A program made the translations under genes and the position numbers. Of a DNA stretch of 6,213 nt, positions 6,031 to 6,213 are shown piece after piece; within the stretch, counting starts at the first letter, position 1, and the number at the start of each line of letters is the position of its first letter. The notes under the pieces were generated by a model. It saw only the letters and a program-made list of their open reading frames with translations. It made no database searches and was not told the origin of the DNA. The stretch is taken from NCBI GenBank assembly GCA_937881505.1, contig CALGEM010000223.1, forward strand, positions 1 through 6,213, written 5' to 3'. Origin of the DNA: an uncultured euryarchaeote (GTDB lineage Archaea > Thermoplasmatota > Poseidoniia > Poseidoniales > Poseidoniaceae).

Positions 6031-6213
6031 TTTAATCTTTTTTGATATCTGATCCATCCAGGGCTTCTGAAATTCTCATTATCATTATCTATATCTTGAT
6101 TAAATTCAAAATCTTGATCGTTTTTTTCAAGATTGTTGTTCTTCTCAATGAATTTTTCTGGAAGCTCATCAACAAACCTTGACGACAAACTATCTATCCA
6201 ATCACCTTGGTAA
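6027..6213 (-). CDS. uvrD: C-terminal end of a UvrD/PcrA-type DNA helicase (partial)
   Basis: The minus frame is open from the window edge for 61 codons and stops with TGA at 6029-6027. The residues SRFVDELPEKFIE match the segment that closes the conserved helicase core in UvrD/PcrA proteins (SRF.dELP), followed by an Asn/Asp-rich linker and SPGWIRYQKRLK. In many alphaproteobacterial UvrD proteins a similar PGW.R stretch is followed by a further Tudor-like tail. Here the protein ends at once, which is either a short SAR11-type form or a reason for some caution. UvrD unwinds DNA during nucleotide-excision and mismatch repair. It shares the tetranucleotide ATGA with the start of the aminopeptidase, so the two genes look translationally coupled. 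Composition is as AT-rich as the aminopeptidase. Confidence 0.65.
   Translation of the reverse strand, partial: YQGDWIDSLSSRFVDELPEKFIEKNNNLEKNDQDFEFNQDIDNDNENFRSPGWIRYQKRLK

Noticed and set aside
1..6213. CRISPR array, tRNA, rRNA, insertion sequence or defence system
   Set aside because: No spaced direct repeats, tRNA-like clover-leaf ends, transposase motifs or known defence domains were seen on either strand.

Overview
The window joins two unrelated kinds of DNA. Bases 1 to about 5320 are moderately GC-rich (about 55% by eye) and carry closely packed genes. The gene set is an AspA/AstE-type zinc hydrolase, a PaaI-type thioesterase, a SprT-like metalloprotease with a zinc ribbon, a large secreted/membrane-anchored protein, and a small membrane protein with two DG-containing helical repeats. 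Gene ends abut almost perfectly, leaders are very short and Shine-Dalgarno sites are weak. This fits a streamlined marine archaeon such as a Marine Group II euryarchaeote (Poseidoniales). That assignment is inference, because no single gene here proves it. Bases from about 5330 to 6213 are AT-rich (25-35% G+C in sampled lines) and encode, on the minus strand, the end of a UvrD/PcrA-type helicase and the first half of a Xaa-Pro aminopeptidase. The style is that of SAR11-like alphaproteobacteria.

Layout: 2-91 (+) is the last 29 codons of an unidentified gene. 92-1405 (-) is the zinc hydrolase, convergent with that tail with no spacer. 1464-1958 (+) is the thioesterase, 1962-2498 (+) the SprT-like protease and 2525-4567 (+) the large membrane protein; these three read as one unit with gaps of 3 and 26 bases. 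4568-5176 (-) is the DG-repeat membrane protein, again convergent with no spacer. 5265 to about 5328 (+) is the first 21 or so codons of an archaeal-side gene that is cut off at the junction. 5263-6030 (-) is the Xaa-Pro aminopeptidase, cut from the other side, and 6027-6213 (-) is the helicase C-terminus, joined to it by an ATGA overlap.

The window's most important feature is the junction near 5312-5334, where two opposed genes are both truncated exactly where base composition changes. The simplest reading is a chimeric clone or assembly, not a natural transfer. No RNA gene, CRISPR array, insertion sequence or recognisable defence system was found. Among the intact genes, the two membrane proteins meeting at 4567/4568 are the least explained. 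The thioesterase, hydrolase and SprT-like genes belong to known folds with unknown substrates here.
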